Part shown: in pieces, positions 61,054 to 64,000 of the stretch
Layout of the letters: every line of letters starts with the position of its first letter
How positions within the stretch are numbered: the stretch's first letter is position 1
Translations under genes and position numbers: made by a program
Notes under the pieces: generated by a model
What the model was told of the DNA's origin: nothing
Seen by the model: only the letters and a program-made list of their open reading frames with translations
Databases searched by the model: none
DNA from: JALEFZ01 sp964564415
GTDB taxonomy: Bacteria > Bacteroidota > Bacteroidia > J057
Direction: 5' to 3'
Length of the DNA: 64,000 nt
Assembly: GCA_964564415.1 (NCBI GenBank)
Contig: CAZMAV010000012.1
Coordinates: 62,001-126,000, forward strand

Positions 61054-63039
61054 ATGAAGCCTTGCCTCCTAAGCCTGCTCTTGCTGGCCCTGATTTTTGC
61101 CGGCTGTAATCCAGAGAGCGACAACCAAGACTCAGAAGGAGAGTCCTACAAAGTATCCTTCAAAGACAGGGAAATAGACCTCGCCCCCTACATCGAAGGC
61201 TTTCCCTACTCCCGCTTCATGCCTGTATATTCGGCGGAGAAGTTATTTTACATGAAGGAAGATGAGACTACCCAGTTGATGATGCTTCCCCTGTCAGAGA
61301 TTGGAAATCTTTCTGAGGGTACAGTCATTTCAAACATCAACTTCGATACCCGAAATGTATTTTCGATGCGCTACAACGAAGCGGATGGGATGCTCTACTG
61401 GTCCGGTGATGAAAGAAATGATGAGGTCATCAACCTATACCGCTTGAATATCGAGACCCAAGCCGTAGAGAAACTCACCGATGTCCCCTACATATTCGGC
61501 TGGAGATGGAATAAAAGTGGAACCCAGGTCGCCTATATTGCCCGCCTGGGAACCAAAGAAAATCGGATGGGAGAACTTCGGGTCCTCGACTTGAAAACAG
61601 GAGAAGAAAAAACCATTACCAAGGACAATGCCCAGATGCGCTTTGCCTGGGGCTCTCCGTCCTGGAAACCCGATGAAAGTGCCGTTGTCGTAAATGCCCT
61701 AAAGGAGGCCTCCCGCACCTATGGCAACCTCGCCCTGATAGATCTCGAAACGGGAAGAACTAGGATTATGACCGATACCTCCGTTCCCAGGTTTTCCCCC
61801 TCCGCCTACGAAAAATGGCTTTCTGACCATGAATTCCTTTATTTTTCCAATGAAGGAGGCTTTAAAAATGCCTACACCATGGATACCCGGGATTTTTCTA
61901 ATGAAAAAATCACCGATTTCGAGAAGAACCTGGGCAATACCGAGATCATAGAAATAGAGGGTAAGTCCTACCTCTTTGGGACTACTTCCAATCCCATAGA
62001 GACAGAAATCCACCTCATGGAACTGCCCTCCGGGAAAGTTGTTAACAGCCTCCGTTCTAATTTCAATCCAGGGGTCATGGACCACTTGGACAACAAATTG
62101 ATGGTTTCGACCTCTTCCAACCAGAGTCTTTTCACCGTGCAAGAACTCAGGGTAGATGAGAAAAATTTCTCCTTTGAAAAGGTAATTGACCTCCCTAAAA
62201 AACTCAAGGATAAGCTGTATCAGTCAGAGGTGGAGCGGATCGAGTATCCCACCTTCGACAAAGACCCTGAGACCGGAAAGACCCGCATGCTCCATGCCTA
62301 CCTCTATAAACCCAAGAATCCCCTACCTAAGGAGGAACAAATGGTCATGATTGAATCCTTTTATGGAGGTGGCAACAGCTTTAGCAACCGTAATCAGATT
62401 ATGGCAGAGGCGGGAATTTATGTGCTGAGCCCCTCTCCCCGCGGCAGTTCAGGATTCGGCAAAGAATTTTTTGCCCTTAATGACAAGGACCTGGGTGGAA
62501 ATGAGATCATAGACATCATTTATGCCGCCAAGTATATTTCTGACAAATTGGATATTCCTCCCACCAGGATTGGCGTTTTCGGAGGGAGCCATGGAGGCTA
62601 TGCCACCATGCGAGCCCTTACCTTCCCGGGAGAAATCAATGGAAACGAGGCTTCCTTTAACTGGGGCTTTGGCCTTAGCCATGCAGGATTTAGCGACATC
62701 ATTCATTTCTATGAAAATTGCAATATCCCTGACTGGGTAACTCTGGAAGCTGGAAATCCTGAGACCGAGGCAGAAAAACTACGGGATCGCTCTCCCCTCT
62801 ATCATGCCGACAAAATGAAGGGCAAGCTCCTGCTCACCCATGGTACCAATGACAGCAGGGTACCCATAGAGGGAAGTCGCTGGATGAAGGACAGCCTCAT
62901 AAAGTACAACAAAGACGTGACCCTTGTCGAATTTGAGGGACAGGGCCACGGCATCAAAGGATTGGAAAACAATAAGATCTTCTATCAAACCTGGCTCAGC
63001 TTCCTTGAACAGATCGGTCAGGAGAATCAAAAAATGTAA
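61054..63039 (+). CDS. S9 family prolyl oligopeptidase-like lipoprotein
   Basis: A 661-residue peptidase with a lipoprotein signal (LLLALIFAGC, lipid-attached Cys near residue 18). The first 400 residues form a WD/beta-propeller-like region with repeated GEL-RVLDLKTGEEK-type blades; the alpha/beta hydrolase domain follows. The nucleophile is in FGGSHGGYATMRAL, the acid in HGTNDSRVP and the His in GQGHGI. All three catalytic residues are present. It is anchored in the periplasm or outer membrane and should cut oligopeptides. The downstream small gene is separated by a terminator. Confidence 0.92.
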   Translation: MKPCLLSLLLLALIFAGCNPESDNQDSEGESYKVSFKDREIDLAPYIEGFPYSRFMPVYSAEKLFYMKEDETTQLMMLPLSEIGNLSEGTVISNINFDTRNVFSMRYNEADGMLYWSGDERNDEVINLYRLNIETQAVEKLTDVPYIFGWRWNKSGTQVAYIARLGTKENRMGELRVLDLKTGEEKTITKDNAQMRFAWGSPSWKPDESAVVVNALKEASRTYGNLALIDLETGRTRIMTDTSVPRFSPSAYEKWLSDHEFLYFSNEGGFKNAYTMDTRDFSNEKITDFEKNLGNTEIIEIEGKSYLFGTTSNPIETEIHLMELPSGKVVNSLRSNFNPGVMDHLDNKLMVSTSSNQSLFTVQELRVDEKNFSFEKVIDLPKKLKDKLYQSEVERIEYPTFDKDPETGKTRMLHAYLYKPKNPLPKEEQMVMIESFYGGGNSFSNRNQIMAEAGIYVLSPSPRGSSGFGKEFFALNDKDLGGNEIIDIIYAAKYISDKLDIPPTRIGVFGGSHGGYATMRALTFPGEINGNEASFNWGFGLSHAGFSDIIHFYENCNIPDWVTLEAGNPETEAEKLRDRSPLYHADKMKGKLLLTHGTNDSRVPIEGSRWMKDSLIKYNKDVTLVEFEGQGHGIKGLENNKIFYQTWLSFLEQIGQENQKM

Positions 63040-63071
63040 AAACCCTAGGTCCTGATAAGCGTTTCTTGAAT

Positions 63072-63103
63072 AAGGCAGAGAATTTTTCCTCTGCCTTATT
63101 TTT
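63072..63103 (+). terminator. intrinsic terminator after the S9 peptidase
   Basis: AAGGCAGAG (63072-63080) pairs with CTCTGCCTT (63089-63097) across an AATTTTTC loop, followed by ATTTTTG. It lies close to the start of the next gene. Confidence 0.8.
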
Positions 63104-63108
63104 GTAAG

Positions 63109-63615
63109 ATGAATATGAGAATCCCGCTTTTTGTACTTGCCTGGGTCAGCGTCTTGTCTTTGTGGGGCCAGTCCTTCTCATTGATAGAAGCCAGACCTGG
63201 GAGCAGAAGAGACTCTACCCATATCTTTATCGCTTGCGAGGGTGATCTGCTGGAGGGAGGGAGGCTTATCTTTCGGGTAGAAAACAGAGATTCTTCGCGG
63301 CTAAAGGCAGATTTATTTGAAGAGGGGCTTTGGATTAAGTATCTGGATGGCAAACTCGCATGGCTCCTTTCCCCACCTTCGAAGACTCCTGCACGCTATC
63401 TTTATCAAAAAGGTAGGTACCGAAAGGAATTTTCCTATTCCCTGACCCAACCTCAGCTACAACGCCTGCAGCGAGTTCCCATCAAGGGTATTTTTCGAAG
63501 AGAAATGCGGGAAGGAGGAGTATTTGGCGACAGCCTCAACATAAATGATCCCTGGATACTGGCTAACCCCAAGGTGCTGGGGAAAAAATACTGGGAAGGC
63601 TGGGACAAAAACTGA
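63109..63615 (+). CDS. secreted hypothetical protein
   Basis: A 168-residue protein with a signal peptide (MNMRIPLFVLAWVSVLSLWGQ). The mature part alternates charged and hydrophobic residues, and I find no known domain; EGGRLIFRVENRDS and VLGKKYWEGWDKN are the more notable stretches. It is likely periplasmic or surface-linked. The S9 terminator lies directly upstream, so it has its own promoter or is read through. Its function is unknown. Confidence 0.65.
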   Translation: MNMRIPLFVLAWVSVLSLWGQSFSLIEARPGSRRDSTHIFIACEGDLLEGGRLIFRVENRDSSRLKADLFEEGLWIKYLDGKLAWLLSPPSKTPARYLYQKGRYRKEFSYSLTQPQLQRLQRVPIKGIFRREMREGGVFGDSLNINDPWILANPKVLGKKYWEGWDKN

Positions 63616-63822
63616 ACCTTCTCTTTTGGCCGGAGAAGAAAGAATGGTTAAGAAAAATGAATTTTTTTCCGGAAGATTCACCTCTATCTCATGATTCCTA
63701 GCCTCTAAGCTTATACGATTTTTCAAATGTTTAACGTAGGAATAAACAAGAATCCAACTGGAATATTGGGGAATCCCTTTATCTTTACAGCGTTAAGAAG
63801 ATCATTGTAACAAACCCTACCT

Positions 63823-64000
63823 ATGAAAATTCTGGTGACCGGCGGTGCCGGATTTATTGGCTCCACCCTGACAGCATTTCTTCTTCAAGAAGGCCACCAA
63901 GTTAAGGTATTAGACAATCTCTCCACCGGGCGTATCGAAAACCTCGAAGCCTGCTTAAAACATTCCCATTTCGAATTTACTCAAGATACGGTCACAGACC
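63823..64000 (+). CDS. NAD-dependent epimerase/dehydratase, N-terminal part (cut by window edge)
   Basis: The first 59 codons are visible: MKILVTGGAGFIGSTLTAF carries the Rossmann TGGAGFIGS motif (G-x-x-G-x-x-G), then VKVLDNLSTGRIENLEACL, the UDP-sugar epimerase pattern with DNLSTG. The gene continues past 64000. It belongs to the short-chain sugar-nucleotide epimerase/dehydratase superfamily, such as GalE or a dTDP-glucose-type enzyme; the specific reaction needs the rest of the gene. Confidence 0.85.
   Translation, partial: MKILVTGGAGFIGSTLTAFLLQEGHQVKVLDNLSTGRIENLEACLKHSHFEFTQDTVTD

Noticed and set aside
1..64000. CRISPR arrays, IS elements, prophage genes, tRNA and rRNA
   Set aside because: No direct-repeat arrays, transposase or integrase frames, or recognisable tRNA/rRNA sequence were seen in the intergenic regions.

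Overview
The window is chromosomal DNA of a free-living, probably gliding member of the Bacteroidota. The evidence is sprA (2488 codons), a PorW/SprE-type lipoprotein, a secreted protein with a type IX secretion (T9SS) C-terminal sorting domain, a carboxypeptidase-regulatory-like/TonB receptor, a split ATP synthase operon without atpD and atpC, -7 promoter elements of the TAnnTTTG kind, and few recognisable Shine-Dalgarno sequences. Placement in Saprospiria or a nearby class is my inference from gene content. I see no rRNA, tRNA, CRISPR array, insertion sequence or prophage; this is mostly ordinary core genome.

Layout. 1-2.7 kb: a DUF72 gene cut by the window edge and three small membrane-protein genes (2TM, YqhA-like, AI-2E/PerM). 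2.8-11.1 kb: sprA and ruvA on the minus strand, a neighbourhood known from other Bacteroidota. 11.2-18.2 kb: a porin-like barrel, Sua5/YrdC, a TIGR03643 protein, a leucine-rich-repeat protein, pheS, a lactate permease, a frameshifted acyloxyacyl hydrolase and a PrxQ/BCP peroxiredoxin. 18.4-27.8 kb: a T9SS cargo protein, a TonB-dependent receptor, an acetyltransferase, PBP1A and PorW/SprE. 27.9-35.4 kb: an M23 peptidase and a bactofilin, then, after a terminator, the ATP synthase operon atpZ-(atpI-like)-atpB-E-F-H-A-G. Hairpins sit just after atpE and atpA, the two multi-copy subunits made by this operon. 35.6-38.2 kb: radC and an M1 metallopeptidase, stop to stop.

38.3-42.2 kb is the least ordinary part. 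Two tandem membrane-anchored CHAT-like (caspase-fold) proteins, one keeping a candidate His/Cys pair and one that has lost both, converge on two tandem proteins that look like the C-terminal half of RecQ (RQC-HRDC-HTH) with no helicase motor. Both pairs are diverged paralogues. This is my best candidate for an undescribed system; its function is not known and the link between the pairs rests on position alone.

42.4-50.8 kb: a MATE exporter, an alpha/beta hydrolase with aroE, a small zinc-ribbon membrane protein, a two-component system, a phosphosulfolactate synthase (ComA family), a structured intergenic region, a coiled-coil protein, and a LysM protein with a thioredoxin fold that has lost its CXXC. 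50.9-64 kb: a conserved hypothetical gene, a 688-base stretch with no convincing gene, a secreted protein ahead of a NatA/NatB-type ABC exporter, a DUF1223 protein, a phenylacetate-CoA ligase behind a perfect 10+10 bp dyad, the RavA/ViaA pair, an S9 peptidase lipoprotein, a secreted hypothetical protein and the start of a sugar-nucleotide epimerase gene.
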